Positions 24,201 to 64,000 of a DNA stretch of 64,000 nucleotides are shown one piece after another. Under the pieces are notes generated by a model. That model saw only the letters and a program-made list of their open reading frames with translations. It made no database searches and was not told the DNA's origin. This stretch comes from Neelides folsomi (Eukaryota; Arthropoda; Collembola; Neelipleona; Neelidae). The translations under genes and the position numbers were made by a program. The stretch's first letter is position 1. Each line of letters starts with the position of its first letter. The stretch lies in assembly GCA_034687125.1 (NCBI GenBank), contig JAQGBZ010000015.1, positions 62,001 to 126,000 on the forward strand, given 5' to 3'.

Positions 24201-27200
24201 AAAAACTTGTTTTTAGTGGGCGAAAATCTTTCGGCTCAATCTTAAATCGGGGAGTTTGGAGATTTGGAAGTAATCGGGGAAATGGGGAAATTGATGGTTG
24301 AGATTAAGGAGCCGGAATGCGAGGAAAAGGGAAACTCAAGTCAAATGACAATTTACGATTTGTCCACCTCAACTCTTTTTTTGTCAATGTTGACTGGAAA
24401 GGATGAGATTTCTTTTTCATTCCCATCCGGTCAATCAAAGTTGATGATGAAGAATGGAAATCTCTCATTTAAAATGTCTACATGAGTTCAAATGTATAAA
24501 TTGAATAGGAATCTTTATTGATTTCAAGAATGGATTGAATTAAGCAGGAAGGTTTTGGGATTTGCTGATTCGCAAATTGTTCCCACTTGACCTTTTGGCT
24601 TCCTCCTCCTTGGGCGTAAAAAAGGGGCAGCTCAAGGAGAAGAGGAGAAAAAGAAAATTAACCACTCAATTCCAAATGGATAAACTTTCCCAACTTTTCC
24701 TCCCCGCTCTTTTGTAAATTATTCATGGATGCTTCCGCTCGGAGGAAAACCTCAAAAATCCGACCAACTTCTCTTATGGAATCTTCCTTTGAATGTTGTA
24801 GGAAGTCCGAGTCGGAGATTTCCTAATTTACGACTCCCTCAAACTTCCCATCGTTTCCGGAAACCCCGACCAAATCCATCCTTCAACTCTCCATCCAACT
24901 CCCTATATCTCTCCATACAAAGGCATAGCTCACAAACCGCATTTGCATTTTGGGCAAAAAAGTGGAATTGGAGTACTACGTACAATCTTACTATTACAAC
25001 ATTACAACCCCTTAGTTTGAGCAATTACGAGTACTCTGAGAAATACTATAAGAAATCATTTATCAATTCAATGGCATTACATTTAATAGATTTATTCCAA
25101 GATTATGCAATGACCAAATTGATTGATATTCTCCAATATGAATTTATATCCATACACCCATTATTTATTGTAATGTGTATTACAAGTCGAGTGAATGCTG
25201 GTGAATTGTGATGGATGTGTGGGAGTTTGGAGCTGAATGGGAGTTTGACGTTCGAATTAATGATTTGGTACTTTGAAAGAAGGTTGAAGGGGAAATCTCA
25301 AATTACGGATTCCACGTCATGAACCTCCTTCCAAACAACCCTCAATGAATCTTTACGATGGACTAATGGCCAAATACACCGATTCTCATGCTCAACTCCC
25401 AAAAGAGCAAAACCCAAATACTCCGTAAATCCTCTCAAAACTAAAAATCATTCAATATTTGTACACTGGTGCTGGTGCATATTGTAAATGTAATATAATT
25501 AAGATTCTTTTGAAATGTTTAGAGTAAACGAGATGAATAAATGGTTTAGAGTTAAAGTGAAGAGTGGATGAGATTTAAAAGAATTGTGGGAATGGAGGGA
25601 GAGGCGAAATGGAAGGTCGTAAAGTTGAGATGACTTCATCTCTCCCCTTCGTCCAAAACCAGAGCACAATGTGCAAAACTGCAAGGCTCCGATGTAAATA
25701 GCATTAATAAAATGAATCTATATAACTTTACTTCCTTTTATTACTTCTACTTTCGAACTCAAAGAATTTAACTTGCATTTTAGCTATATCTAAAACTAAC
25801 AATAAGTTTTGTGCATTGAGATTTACTTAATTTCTTTAAGTAATATTAAAGTATATTGTTAAAGATTGTTACACCAAAAGTCTATTATTTGACTGTATAG
25901 TAAGTATATCTGAAGTACCAGTATGCATATTTGATATACAATTACAAATATACACGATATGAATGATACAAATAAGTATTATGTACTAAATGTATGTACG
26001 AGTTCTCGTATGTAAAGTGTGGTTTTACTATATGAGTTTAAGATATTAAAAGGTAGCTATTAAAAGTGTGGATAGTTTTGGATTGTTGGGTTTAAGCGTT
26101 GTTCGGTTGTGTTTGGGGGGTTTGTGCGGAATGTTTTTTGACGGAGGGTCGTTAGCGGGGTGAGGTAAACAAAGGTCCTCGTTATTATGGAAAGTCGCGG
26201 TGTTTGAAAGGGGCGGATTGAATGACCAGCCACCTGTCCATTCACCGATTCTCCCCCATCATCATTCCCGTCCTCCCAGGTGTGACTCGGACCACCGAAG
26301 GAGACCCCCATTACTCATTAACATCTACGCCAAAAGCGGATTGAACCCAACTTAAGAGATTACCTTTTCTATTCACCTTAAGCTTCGCATTTATCCCTTT
26401 TTGGACACCCTTCACTTACGACAACTCCTACTTTATGGAGATAACAACCAGGGTGAGTTTGGACATTTTTCAAATCTCCCAATCTCGCAGATTGAAATCA
26501 CTCAATTGGGAATTAAATCCATCTCCTGCGAAGCCAAAGCGATTAACCTCCCTGACTCAGGATAGTGAGGCTCTGTAAATTATTCCTATGAAAGGAGGAC
26601 TATAGGGAAAGGACAAGGGCGGGTGTTTTGAGTCCCCTGTTGAACCGGGTAGTTTTGAACCGCGGGCTTCTTTGATTTCCCGACAATGTGACGGGAATGT
26701 GAGTAAGTGTGGGAATAAAGAGGGTCGGAATTTGTTGGTAATCTCCTCCTCGGCTGTTTCCTCAGGTTCCAAGGAGGGTTTTGGGGGAGTAATGAAAAAT
26801 TTCTAATCCTCGTCCCTCGGAAACCTCACAATCGGATTAAGAGTGAGTAATTCTCTTCCACATTTGACAAATTCCTGGGGACGTTAACACTTTCCCACAC
26901 ACCTTCACTCTCACGATCCGCCCGTTTTTATGACTCCCGAACGGACCAAAATCCCTCGACCCAACGACCGGACATCACCAACAAACATTTTCACATTCCG
27001 ATCACGAGGAATATTAGCCGCATTTAACTAATAATTCCTCCGGTCCCGTTCCAACACGCCCTTGGACACACAGACAATCATCTGAGTGGGCCACAATGAA
27101 GTTGTGAGTGGCAAAGCGGATTGGAGATCTTCATTTCTTTTTATGGCCCCTACACTTCAACTCACTCGAATAAAGAAGATAAGTTGATTAGCTTCCACTC

Positions 27201-30200
27201 GCCCACTTCGACAAAAGGCCTACTCAACTAAATCAACCTTTATGAAAACATAAACAGCCCTTGCATTCATGTACAATTGGAAGGGAAATAAAATGAAAAC
27301 ATTTTGTACCACGATTAGCTCAATTTATAGTTTGTCGCAGTTTATACGACCATTGGCACAGTTTAGACAAATGTCGCATTTTGTAGTATTTTTATAGTCA
27401 GAAAATTACAACTGAGCTTTAATTTACTCAACTCCATAAGAATTCATACAATTAAATATTTAGTACTCTAATACTCTAGTACAACTTGTGGCGCAATTAT
27501 CAAAATTGCATTTACTCCAAGAAAGTTCTCTTGTTAAAAATTGAAACTGCGTGATTTTGGATGCATGCGGAAATTTCGTTTCCGATTTCCTCATGTTTTT
27601 CTTCTTCCGTACAAATTGTGACCTTTGGGATTTGGAGTCGTTTGAGTCGGAGAAAGACGGCGGGAAATGCCAAGGTTGAAGGAAAAAGACGGAAGTTCAT
27701 TAGAAAGACCCCAATCACTCTCACTAACGATCCTCAACGACCACAGGACGAGAACGATAAGGAAATTCATAACGCCCAATCAACACGGCTCACTTACAAA
27801 TATCACTTTCTCCTTTCCACTATATGACAATATTTCCCTTTCCAGCCAAACTTTAAATTAATAAATAAATTAAATATAAAAATATTTTATTGTAACAAGT
27901 AGGTTGCAATATTCCAATCTGTATTAATGAAGAATTGATAAAAATAATGAAACTTGTAAACTATTTATTCTATACCGATAGCATTTATTGAAAATATTAC
28001 ACTTATATGAAATATTCATGAGTTTGTTATTAAAAGGAAGGGAGGAAGTGGAAATCAATTAATCAATTGTCTGCTCATCCGCTGACATTTTTGAGGATGA
28101 GTTTCGGTTTGGGCCATATGGGGGAAAAAGAAGGGTTCGCTAATGAAATCCACTTCAACCCACTTTTCCCAATCACCATCAATATCAATAGGGAAGATTA
28201 TACCATGAACCATGAGACCAACAATACCACAAATGTACATACATACTACAATCAGTAGTTACAGAATATAAGAAATTATATGGCTGCATATGACCCTATA
28301 CCTATATTAGTGTAAATGGCCTGAATAACTGAATATATTATTAATATTATAGGAATATGGTTCTCTACATGTACCATACTCCTACGGCTGGTTTAATAAG
28401 GTTCAATAATGACTGCATTTGTAAGGAGATAATGGTTAATATGGTAAATATAGGGAATGGGGTGAACCTTTTTGAGATATGAAAATGGACTGGCGGGTGA
28501 CCAGACGGCACCCTCGGAACATTCAATTCATTCTTCCGGGTTTCCATTTTATCTACATTTCCGGGTATTTCCACAAACTCCGTTGTTGCCCAAAAGACTT
28601 AAAACCTTACGATCTTCATTTTCATACAAGGCCTTTTACTCCAAATTATACGCTTTGGTTCTTTCCCAATTTCTAAAATCCCAATTTTCTGAAGGACGTG
28701 GAAATTGGGGTTTTAACCTTCAACTTCACCTCTTAAATGACTTTTGTCATTTGACCGCTCGGTTAAAACCCAAATCAAGTTCTTTATTTTTTCTATATAA
28801 TTTTTCTAAAATGTTTCCCCATATATTATTTAAAATACAGTCCTGTAGTATGTACAATAAAAGTAATATGGTATTATGTACATATGGTATATGATATTAG
28901 TATATCGTATCTCATGTTTATTCAACTTGTTTATTCAACTTGTAGCATGTTATTGTATGTTTATATGAGAATTGATGAGATTTTTGTGCCGGTGGATTTC
29001 TAGCGTGTGTGTGATTGAACATGAAAGGGAAGTGGATTCTCATTAGAGATAAATAAAAAACTTTCCTTTTCCCTTTCTTTCCTTGTGAAAGGAGGAAGCG
29101 TTTGAATCAAGGTGTAACGTGTTAGGTTGGATGGAATTTGATTCCCTTAATAATCACTGTATTTCACCTGAGCTCTTTTTTCTCAAACTTTCCCTTTTAG
29201 TCAAATGAGAAAACGAAACGATCAAACAAACAACCCAGACATAAAATGCATTTATCAAATACATTTCCACAATGTCTGAATGTCATTACCAGGAAATGCT
29301 CAAAAGTTCATGTTCTTCATAATAATACAAAATCTCATGCAAATTATAAGGGAAAATGTGGGATCTATCAAGAGCCGTTAAACCGGTAACAAGTAGAGAA
29401 AACACACGAGCCGTTTCCGGAACTTTGCATGCAACGAAAGAAACACGAGCGGGATATTAAAAATTCACTTGTATTTAATTAACAATTCCAGCCTTTTAAT
29501 TGCCCTTTAATTGTCCGCAAATGTTAATTGATGATAAATGAATGGAAGTAGTTTGGGGTAAATTCCTGTTCTTAGTCAGCTTCATAAATATTGCGTAAGG
29601 GCGGGATGGGGAGGTTAAATTAAAAATAATGTCGTTGTGTGGGAGTTGATTCATCTCTAAGATGAGATGAAACGAGTTGATGGCTTCATATTTGGACTCA
29701 TTAATGGACTAATTGGCTCAAAAACCTCGAGAAACCCCCGATTTACAAGATGGAAACGACAAGTTATTGAATGGGATGTCAAAAAGTGAACCTTCATTTT
29801 TGTATTTTTAATCGCCGCCTCGATTCATTTTTTACTTATTTATCCGAATTAACTCGATGAGTCCTCCCTGATTGGGGAATGGGAATGTATGAGGATCTTT
29901 TATTCACATCTTGAGCTCCAATGTAATAAACTTTGTGTTCATCATCAGCGTGGATTTGGTTTGGGGCCAAAAAGTAATTTTAATGAGTCTCTCCAGCTCT
30001 CAACCTCCACTTTGAATTCCCCTCAATTAAAAGGGCCCACAAGGAGTTCTTTGTTCGAAATTAATAAAGTCTCTTACCGCATCCTTTGCATAGAATCCCC
30101 TCCACGGCCTTCCAGTTCTTCTTGTTCGCGAGGTCAGGGGAAAAGAGAGCCACAAAGTGATTGCCCCATTTGGCGGCAAATACAAAATACTTCCGCCCGG

Positions 30201-30768
30201 TTTTCACAGTCGCTTTCGGCGGGAGACATTTCCCGGTCACGGGCGGAGCCTTGGCGGTGACGTTCCGCCCCACAAACCCGGCCTTCAGGGGATTGCCCGC
30301 AGCCGTGGAGTTTTTCTTCACCTTGGGCGGCGGGTTGTCGAGGAACTGGAGGCGGAACTGCTTTCTCCGCACAAGGACCGGAGCATCGCCCTTCACAACC
30401 CGGATGAGGTCAAAGGTGACGCCGAAGGTTCCGTCAGGGCCGACTTCGCTTTTGGATCTCGCGGTGCCTTCGAGGAGCAGCGGGGCCTCCCAGACCTTCA
30501 CCGTGATGTCCGGGGGGTAAAAGTGCGGCCGGACGGAACCCGCCCAACTGTTCCGACTCCCCGAGTATTCCGCAAATTCCGTAAAAGGACACCGGCGGGA
30601 GTTTTGTGGGAGTGAGAGGGGGGGCGGTCCGGGGCCAAGAGCCCGCGTCGGCCGACACTCAACCCGGAATGGAAACGAACTGAACATCAAAAGGAACCAA
30701 GAGAATGTCCAAAGGATCAGAATTGTGTATTTCATCGCGTGTGGAAGGGTGGTGAGGTGAAGGGGCAC
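18158..30768 (-). CDS. vn: Vein, secreted neuregulin-like EGFR ligand (complete)
   Basis: Secreted ligand of the EGF receptor. Five exons (30078-30768, 23747-23918, 21679-21845, 21015-21138, 18158-18272) join to exactly 423 codons. A hydrophobic signal segment covers residues 15-30; Met12 is an alternative start. Residues 38-230 form an N-terminal domain with Cys38, Cys60, Cys181, Cys227 and Cys230 and possible glycosylation sites at Asn153 and Asn169. The Ig domain has Cys254, Trp267 and Cys308 in the motif SDVGVYKC. The EGF domain has six Cys at 358, 367, 373, 384, 386 and 395 with canonical spacing and YCLNGGTC. No membrane anchor follows: 27 residues later the frame stops. This Ig-EGF order without a transmembrane helix is Vein rather than Spitz-type. 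Drosophila Vein is longer. Introns are large, so the gene covers 12.6 kb. Confidence 0.9.
18273..21014 (-). other. vein intron 4, splitting the EGF domain
   Basis: 2.7 kb between EGF Cys4 and Cys5. GC-richer patches at 18540-19600 and 20500-20800 gave no exon in compatible phase. Confidence 0.6.
21015..21138 (-). CDS. vn: vein exon 4: EGF domain Cys1-Cys4
   Basis: After a short Thr/Pro linker it encodes CPYETYGTYCLNGGTC and IGEFVC. It ends within the Gln codon just after Cys4 at donor GTAAGC. Confidence 0.93.
21679..21845 (-). CDS. vn: vein exon 3: second half of the Ig domain and Asn/Lys linker
   Basis: It encodes IRKAKESDVGVYKCEAKNVF, the F-strand Cys motif of an I-set Ig domain, then a flexible NNNNKGNKQ linker. 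Donor GTAAAG, phase 1. Confidence 0.93.
21846..23746 (-). other. vein intron 2
   Basis: 1.9 kb of mixed composition. No exon seen. Confidence 0.6.
23747..23918 (-). CDS. vn: vein exon 2: first half of the Ig domain
   Basis: It encodes KPKERLRLRCRLRAGNPVPT and LTWYKDGRPVNLS, with the first Ig Cys and the invariant Trp. Phase 1 start, phase 2 end at GTGACA. Confidence 0.93.
23919..30077 (-). other. Large first intron of vein
   Basis: 6.2 kb with GC-richer patches (near 26050-27130, 27560-27780, 28470-28740) but no exon in compatible phase that I can defend. It contains a 13-bp tandem duplication at 28917-28942. Confidence 0.6.
28917..28942. repeat. Tandem 13-bp duplication
   Basis: TTTATTCAACTTG occurs twice head to tail. 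Probably replication slippage. Confidence 0.85.
30078..30768 (-). CDS. vn: vein exon 1: signal peptide and N-terminal domain
   Basis: It is GC-rich and holds 230 codons. The N-terminal domain alternates strand-like segments (TFGVTFDLIRVVKGD, KYFVFAAKWGNHFVALF) and ends ILCKGC. Its beta-rich pattern recalls netrin-like or agrin NtA OB folds, but that is only an impression. Donor GTAAGA, phase 1. Confidence 0.88.
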
Positions 30769-33700
30769 TTGGTCGTCCTCGTCGATGACTCGCCGTCCCT
30801 AATTGACATATCAATGTCACTTACAACCAGGAACAAATTCATTTTCCGTCCTCAGAGTCAGCCCCATTGCCCATAGCACATGTCACTCACTCGAATCCTC
30901 AAACCTCTCGATCCCAAACTTCAACCGGGCTGGTTTTAATGGAAATAAAACTCAGGGGTTTTTCAACTTTCCCATTTCCACCGGTTCGACCGAACGTCCA
31001 AATGTTGTCTAATAAAACTTCAAAAAACTTATCCGAATTACTCTTTATAAATCCTTTCTTATTGTTCTTCTTCAATGTTCCCTGTATTGGGAATTGATGA
31101 AATAGGGGGAATTGTAATATTGGTAAATTTGTGTAGAAATAATGTCAAAGACTTGGGTTTAATGTCGGAAGGGATGTGTTGTGGAGGAAGGGAATCTTTG
31201 CGTGGTGTTGGCGTGGAAGTTGATGGTGTTCTGGCGAGGAGGAGTCGGGCACATTGTACTGGGTGGAGATGTAAAATTAGCTCCCGGTTTGCCTCTCCTC
31301 CCAACGCGCCGTTTCTTGGTCCTGGTGCTGATGAGGTCTGGCCGGAGTCTTCAGACGACGAGGGGAGGAGAATCCAAAGAGGGGAACAAAAAACAACCAT
31401 CCACATGCCAAAACCCTTTTTTTCAAATTACTCCACAACCCCGAATTTACGACGTCCGTTCCTCCGCTCCCCACACCCAAACACACACGCGACAATTCAC
31501 CATCAATTCTTCCGTCAATATGCTCAATATGATCATCATTCCCCATTGTTATGAAACCTAGAGTAATAAGACGTTCAGTGAAAAACTAAATAAAGCGCCG
31601 TTTTCAACATGAAATCCTCAATGATGCAAATGATTGAATTTAATTAATGAAAATTTAATCTCTTTTTATTTGGTATAATGCAAAGGATGCCAATTAATTA
31701 ATATAGGTAAAATGATTATTTTCAAATTTTTAATTTATTTTCAATCATTCAATATTTCTTATAAGCATTCGAGGAAATGACAACTTTCAATACACATTTT
31801 AAGACTTATGATAAAGTTAACGTCCAAGGTGAACGAAAGCTTTCAACTTTTAATTGCAATTCTTATAAAGAAGTGTAAAATAAAAGACATTGTAAATAAA
31901 CATTTAAATCGTGATACAATTAATGTGTTATTAAACAGATTTATTTAAGAATGAGAAATGAAATTCTCCTATTTTTAATAGCAGTTAATCTTTAATAGTT
32001 TTAAAGACCTATTTTTTTATATTAAAATGAGCGAAGATCCAAAGATTAACTTTGATTTCTTCTCTGACCAGTCGGTTTTGTATTGCCCAAAATAATACAT
32101 ATTTTGATCGTTAACTTGAATTGAACATTTTAACTAGTATTCATTATTTTTCATTCCATCATTTAACACGAGATTCATTTACAGGGTAATGCACACGACG
32201 CTATATCAATTACATATAGTATTTATTAAAGTTCTTTTACAATATTGTAGTTATTTTTGAACAAATCCTCATTTATTTTTTTAAAAATTCCTTAAGGGAA
32301 ATTCCTCACCCTCAAGCTCAAATTAATGTTGAAGTTAAATCACATTTAATTATTCTTTTTATCCTTTACATTTATTTATTCAATTTCGTAAACGCTCCTT
32401 AACCTTATAATTACAATTAGGCAATTACACTTATTTGTGACTTAAACCCAAAGGTAATTAATTAACATGATACAGCAATTGGCTAAATAACATCAACTTT
32501 AAAAACATTAACCAATAAATAACGTTTAAAACAAAACACTCGTTAAAGCTAACCAACAAATTTTAACCCAACATTTATAATTGAAACATTTAATTAACAT
32601 TTAAGCTTTTTTATATTACTAGTAATTAAACATTTTACTCGTCCGGAAAGAAGAAACAAAGATGAAGAAAAAGTTTAAAAGAAAGGACGGTTTATCACAC
32701 GTTGACTCCTTATGTGCGAATAAGGCAATAAAAATAATGAATTTGATAATACATTTATAATTAATTGTACAATAAAGTGAAATTGCTAACTCCAACTATT
32801 GATTTCAATCATTATTTTAATATTTATACATAATTGTAGCCACCCCTGCTCTTTTATAGTTTAAAGCAAAGGAGCTTTTATATTTCTTTAAATCCTAATA
32901 AATAAGATTTAATTATTACTTTTTTTAATAAATGGCATTCATTTTGCATTGTATGTTAAATTATAGATATTTGTGTCGTGATTGTGATTTTGATGCTGAG
33001 CGAAATTGTTGTCAATCATTAAAGACTAAGCGCCTATCTTATTCTTAACTCCCTCATTTAACACTATAAATCCTCATATTGAACTTAACATTAATTAACA
33101 TTTAATATAAAATCCTCTTTTTCTTACGTATATAAATTTCTCACACAATTCAACGTCCACGTATTGATTTAAGTCAATATTTTAATAGTAACTATAAATG
33201 TACTTAGGATGAAGATTAAGCATTGATTTATTCTAATCCAAACATTCATTTTGTATTTATTTCTTCTCCTATAATTTTAAAGGTTCATAAATAACTTATT
33301 TAGCTTATTTAAGTTGTTAAATATAATAATATGTACCATGTAATATTTAAATATTATAAACCAATTTATTAATATTCAATAACGCTAAACCCATTTTCAA
33401 TCAGGATGAATAATCGTTAGCAATGTACTCATGATATGTAAATTGTAATGTGATTTGTTGTAATAAATACATTTTTCAATTTTAGTAGAATTCAGTATTT
33501 TTTAGTTAGATAGTTAGCACATTTGGAAATGAAATCTTCAAAGATGAAATTTTGCAAACTTCACTTGGGATTTGAACATTTGCGAAAATATGGGGGAAGA
33601 AAAAGATGAAAGAAAGTGTGTATTTAATATTTGGGCGTTCGTGGGCTGAATGAGGTGACCCAGAAGTTGTTTCAAGAGACATAGCGGATACTCATTGAGG

Positions 33701-35645
33701 AAAAATTGAGGGAATTGGATTAATAATAACATTAAAAATGCACCAAGTTTGACATACTCTCTATCTTATGAAGATCATTGTACTCATAAGGGCATTTCGG
33801 AGGAGCTGTACATTCAATATATTTTATACTTATAAGTTGGATCTACAATCACTTGGTTCTAAATATACGCCGTAATTAATCAACTCTGTTACTCATTAGT
33901 CGTGAGATCGTGAGCAAATCCCGAGTTCCGCACCAACACAGTCCTACGTATACCCAAAGGTAGAATATGAATATTTCCCTTAATGAGGAATAACATAGAG
34001 GTTTGTTCACCAAACTACCCTGATGCTCATTACCACCCTTTTCACCTTCCCAATTAAGAGGGGCGATTAACATACATTCCCCCCTCACGGCCCCAATTCA
34101 AAACCAATTCAAAACCCCGGTTCTGAGAAAAATCCAAATTCACCTCAACAAATAAAAACTCATCCCTAAAGCAAATCTCACTAAAAGTACCCAAAAAGTA
34201 AAGGAATAAACTCGGTGTGAATTTCATGGGAAATGAGGTAATGAACCACGCGTCAGTTCATGAATGATCTTGAAATGAAGATTGGCATTTCATAAATCAT
34301 GTTTCTCTGAATTGAAGGTGAGGATGAGACGAAGATCAAAAGGAATTTATCTCCTCACATTTCATCTTTTTTAAATAACTCAAATAAAGATTCAAGGTTC
34401 TATTAAGACACGCGGAGGAAATTCAAGGTATTCACCTAAAATTACAAATCCAAGAATTAAACAAAAATTTTCTCAATAAAACCAATGACAAGTTTTGAGT
34501 TTTCCTAATAAAATGAATTGATTTTTATTTGCAAAAAGATGAGTCAAAATTCAAATTTAAAGTTGGCCAGAAGGAAGAAAGAAAGATGTTTAAATTGTCT
34601 AAATTGAGAATTGGGCGGAAGTGAAAAGTAAAGATGTCAAAGTGGATTGCTCATTCAAGTCAATAAACAATGAGATTCTCGGAACAGATTCAACATTTTC
34701 ATTCCCAATTGCTTTCCCATGTGACACGCCGATGATCTCAACCTTCAATAAGTTTTATCTGGAGAAATTAATCACCTTTAAATACCCAAATGATTCCTTT
34801 CCTAATTTAGGAATTACTCATTTATTCAAAAATCCTATTTTGAGAGATTGTGAACTCTTAAATATTTACCTAGATATATAACAATTAAGTTTAAAATTAG
34901 TTTAAAATTAGTCATTAAATTACACTCATTTGTTTCGTAAATGTGTCTTTGTAAATGTGGATTTTCGCTTTTTTTTATTTCAAATGGAGGAATTGGAAAT
35001 TCCACAATTTTGAAAGGTTCTTAGCCGCGAGACTTCGTTGTTTAACGTAGAATGTATTTTAAAATATTCAATGTATTTTTACGCAAGTTTATCAGTATTT
35101 AGTCGTATTTAGTTTAGTATAGGATTTAAAGGGGGTATTTTTTAAATATTTGATATTGGAAGATTTCTTCAATAAATGGCTTCTTAAGTCAGGTTTTAAG
35201 AATCTGTATAGTTGTTGAAAGATTGGGAAGTTGTTCAGCTAAAAGTGAAGTTGTCCAATTAACCTTGTGACATGCCAACTATAATAGAGCTTTATATCTT
35301 TTTGTCTTAGATGTATAATCTTAAGTTTAATTCAAATAGACTCCACCCCTAGCTTATGCACCATAACCAAGAGAGTTAAGGTTATTTAAGAGCGAGAAAG
35401 GTCATGTAAGGTACTATATGTAATAAATAGTAGTGTGAGGAAGAGTACTCTTACATTCAATGGGCCAGTGTTTAAAAGGAGTTGTGTGTGAGTGCCTGAC
35501 CAACGTCGTCGGAGGCGAAAAACTACGTTCGTCTGTAGGGAGTTTCCAAGGGCATCTTCATTCAAGTCCAAGAGATCAGAGGAGGAATGTCTTGAATTTA
35601 AATGTAGGAGTAGGGGCCCTCGGTCAGCGCCCTACAGAGTAACAG
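30769..35645. other. Region between vein and slowpoke: vein promoter side and slo 3' untranslated region
   Basis: 30769-31560 is GC-richer than its surroundings and lies directly upstream of the vein start codon; it may hold the vein 5' untranslated region and promoter. 31600-35380 is AT-rich with nothing recognised. 35400-35645 is probably slo 3' untranslated sequence. Confidence 0.45.
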
Positions 35646-62448
<26,803 letters not shown>

Positions 62449-64000
62449 CTGCAATAAACTAAACCCACAAAAACAAAATTAAAACTCGAAAGGATTTTAA
62501 TTAAAAATTAATATCGATTTTATTCTATACCTAATTAAATAAATTTCATAATGCTCTAGATGAATTTTTATTAAATTCTATTTAAAATCTGATCGATTTG
62601 TTTTGGATCATAAATCAAAGGTAATATAGCTCACAGTTCGACTCTGATATTCATTGGAAATGATTAATTGAATGCCTGTGAATGGGTATTTTGATATTTG
62701 TCACTGAATGACGTCAAAGAAATTGAATATCAGCGCACGTGTCCAAAGGGCAACTCCGAGACTTTCACGTTCTTTCACTCGATCAAAAAAGTTCTCGTTT
62801 TATTGTCCCTTTGAATTCCAATTTCTTAAATCACAAACTGTCCTATAGTGCTTGCCATCATTTTTAGAGTAAACACCATAAAACGAAAAGTTTATGAAAC
62901 ACATTAAATCTATTTTAATATTATTTACAAATAAATATTTTACAATTTCTTGAAAATGTCTTTAGACGGAAACAATTTTCATTTAAAGAGTCAAGTTGTA
63001 CTCATTTACAATAATGGCCCAAGTTTGGGAAAAGTTGTGAAGGAATTTGTGCGGGAATGAAATGAGCGGGTTGGAAATTGAAAGTTTGAGAGTCTGGGAG
63101 TTGCTTTGATCTTTGGAAAATGAAAAGTATTTCACTGACGGCTGTCACGAAATCCTCGTCGATCCATTTAAACCTTGTCGCCCATTATGGCTATAACTAT
63201 AACTATCAAACACACTTTATATTATAAAAGGGACAAGAATGGTTTTCTCAATTCAGCAAATCTCAAATATACTCAACTCCACCATTTATTAAGTCGAAGT
63301 ATATTAAATATATTATAACCAAACCAGTTATAACCTATTATAATATATGTATTCAAACTAATGCTTTCGATCCTAACATTTTAGTCTACATATCAGTATT
63401 ATAATATCACCACTAATAAGTATAAGACTTTTTGCTATACAAGTTAGAAAATCTGACAAAGCAAGTTTCAAATGAACATCCTGACTTTGATTGCTTTCAC
63501 CAATTTTGTAAATGAATTAAGACATCAAATACAGGCAAGATCATCAAAAGCTCAAAAGATCTTCAAAGGACTGAAAACCTGAAATGAGACAAAACCATTT
63601 TCCTCGGGTTTTCTATTCAGTTTGCTAATTCCTGCGAGTAGCTAACTAAGTGCATTTAATTTACCTCAATTCTTCTACAGTCATTGTTATCATTCGCATT
63701 TTTCTTCAAAGGAAAAACTTTGAATTATTTTTAATTGCCCAAAGGCGGGATTTTTTGAAACAAATGTGAAGTTTCGCTCTTGGGTATAAAAGCGTATCTT
63801 TTATAAATGTTTTATATGAAACGAGTCGTTGTAATTAAAGTAGAAAGGGAGTTTGCCAATTATCCACGTTTAAAGATAGCTCAAAGGTATCTACATATAA
63901 TGATGAAAGCGTGGGCAGAAATTTCCCCCACCGCACAGTCGGATCAACTTGAAAGAAGCGTTGAAATGGATCGACCGGGGCTCTTTACTTATTAATAGGA
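62449..64000 (-). other. slo intron running to the window edge
   Basis: The preceding slo exon (S1-S2) was searched for on the minus strand and not found, so this intron exceeds 1.5 kb. Confidence 0.55.

Noticed and set aside
24729-25211. 160-codon plus-strand frame in vein intron 1
   Set aside because: No recognisable motif, GC drops sharply along it, and no splice signals or neighbours support it.
26557-26772. 71-codon minus-strand frame starting MEPEETAEEE
   Set aside because: I considered it as a vein cassette exon, but found no acceptor and donor pair in compatible phase.
30157-30615. Plus-strand open frames of 152 and 119 codons
   Set aside because: They are antisense shadows of GC-rich vein exon 1, which has matching splice phases and a signal peptide on the other strand.

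Overview
This is a window of a eukaryotic nuclear genome, almost certainly an arthropod. The background is AT-rich, and GC-richer coding exons with GT-AG introns are scattered through it. Reasons for the call: a near-canonical Slowpoke BK channel with insect-style mutually exclusive exons, a Vein-type secreted neuregulin (Ig plus EGF, no membrane anchor), and a secreted-type GMC oxidoreductase. I cannot fix the order from sequence alone. No operons, CRISPR arrays, rRNAs, tRNAs or intact transposons were seen.

Layout. (1) 1-1575, minus: the first six exons of a GMC oxidoreductase whose C-terminal half lies off the left edge. (2) 2460-3191, plus: an intronless 243-residue protein of unknown family with a possible cysteine-protease-like Cys/Asp-His signature. 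(3) 3192-5526: mostly noncoding, with a few unassigned minus-strand exon-like pieces. (4) 5527-13125, plus: a six-exon gene with a coiled coil, a Dbl-homology (RhoGEF) domain and only the start of a PH domain. (5) 15045-15617, plus: a two-exon, 143-residue single-pass membrane protein resembling SMIM26. (6) 18158-30768, minus: a complete five-exon vein gene of 422 codons. (7) 35646-62448, minus: 19 in-frame constitutive or selected exons of slowpoke, from S3 to the stop codon, plus two alternative partners and one cassette exon. The S0-S2 exons lie beyond the right edge.

Every splice junction proposed for GMC, RhoGEF, SMIM26-like, vein and slo was checked by hand for GT/AG dinucleotides and phase. 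The joined reading frames stay open throughout (vein 1269 nt; slo 3108 nt after a leading split codon). The genes have no evident common pathway: slo sets membrane excitability, vein signals through EGFR, and the RhoGEF would act on small GTPases.

The most interesting items are the rich alternative splicing architecture of slo (two 92-nt and two 106-nt tandem alternative exons, a 30-nt microexon, a 63-nt cassette and a 51-nt symmetric exon), the orphan intronless protein at 2460, and the divergent DH protein with a truncated PH domain.
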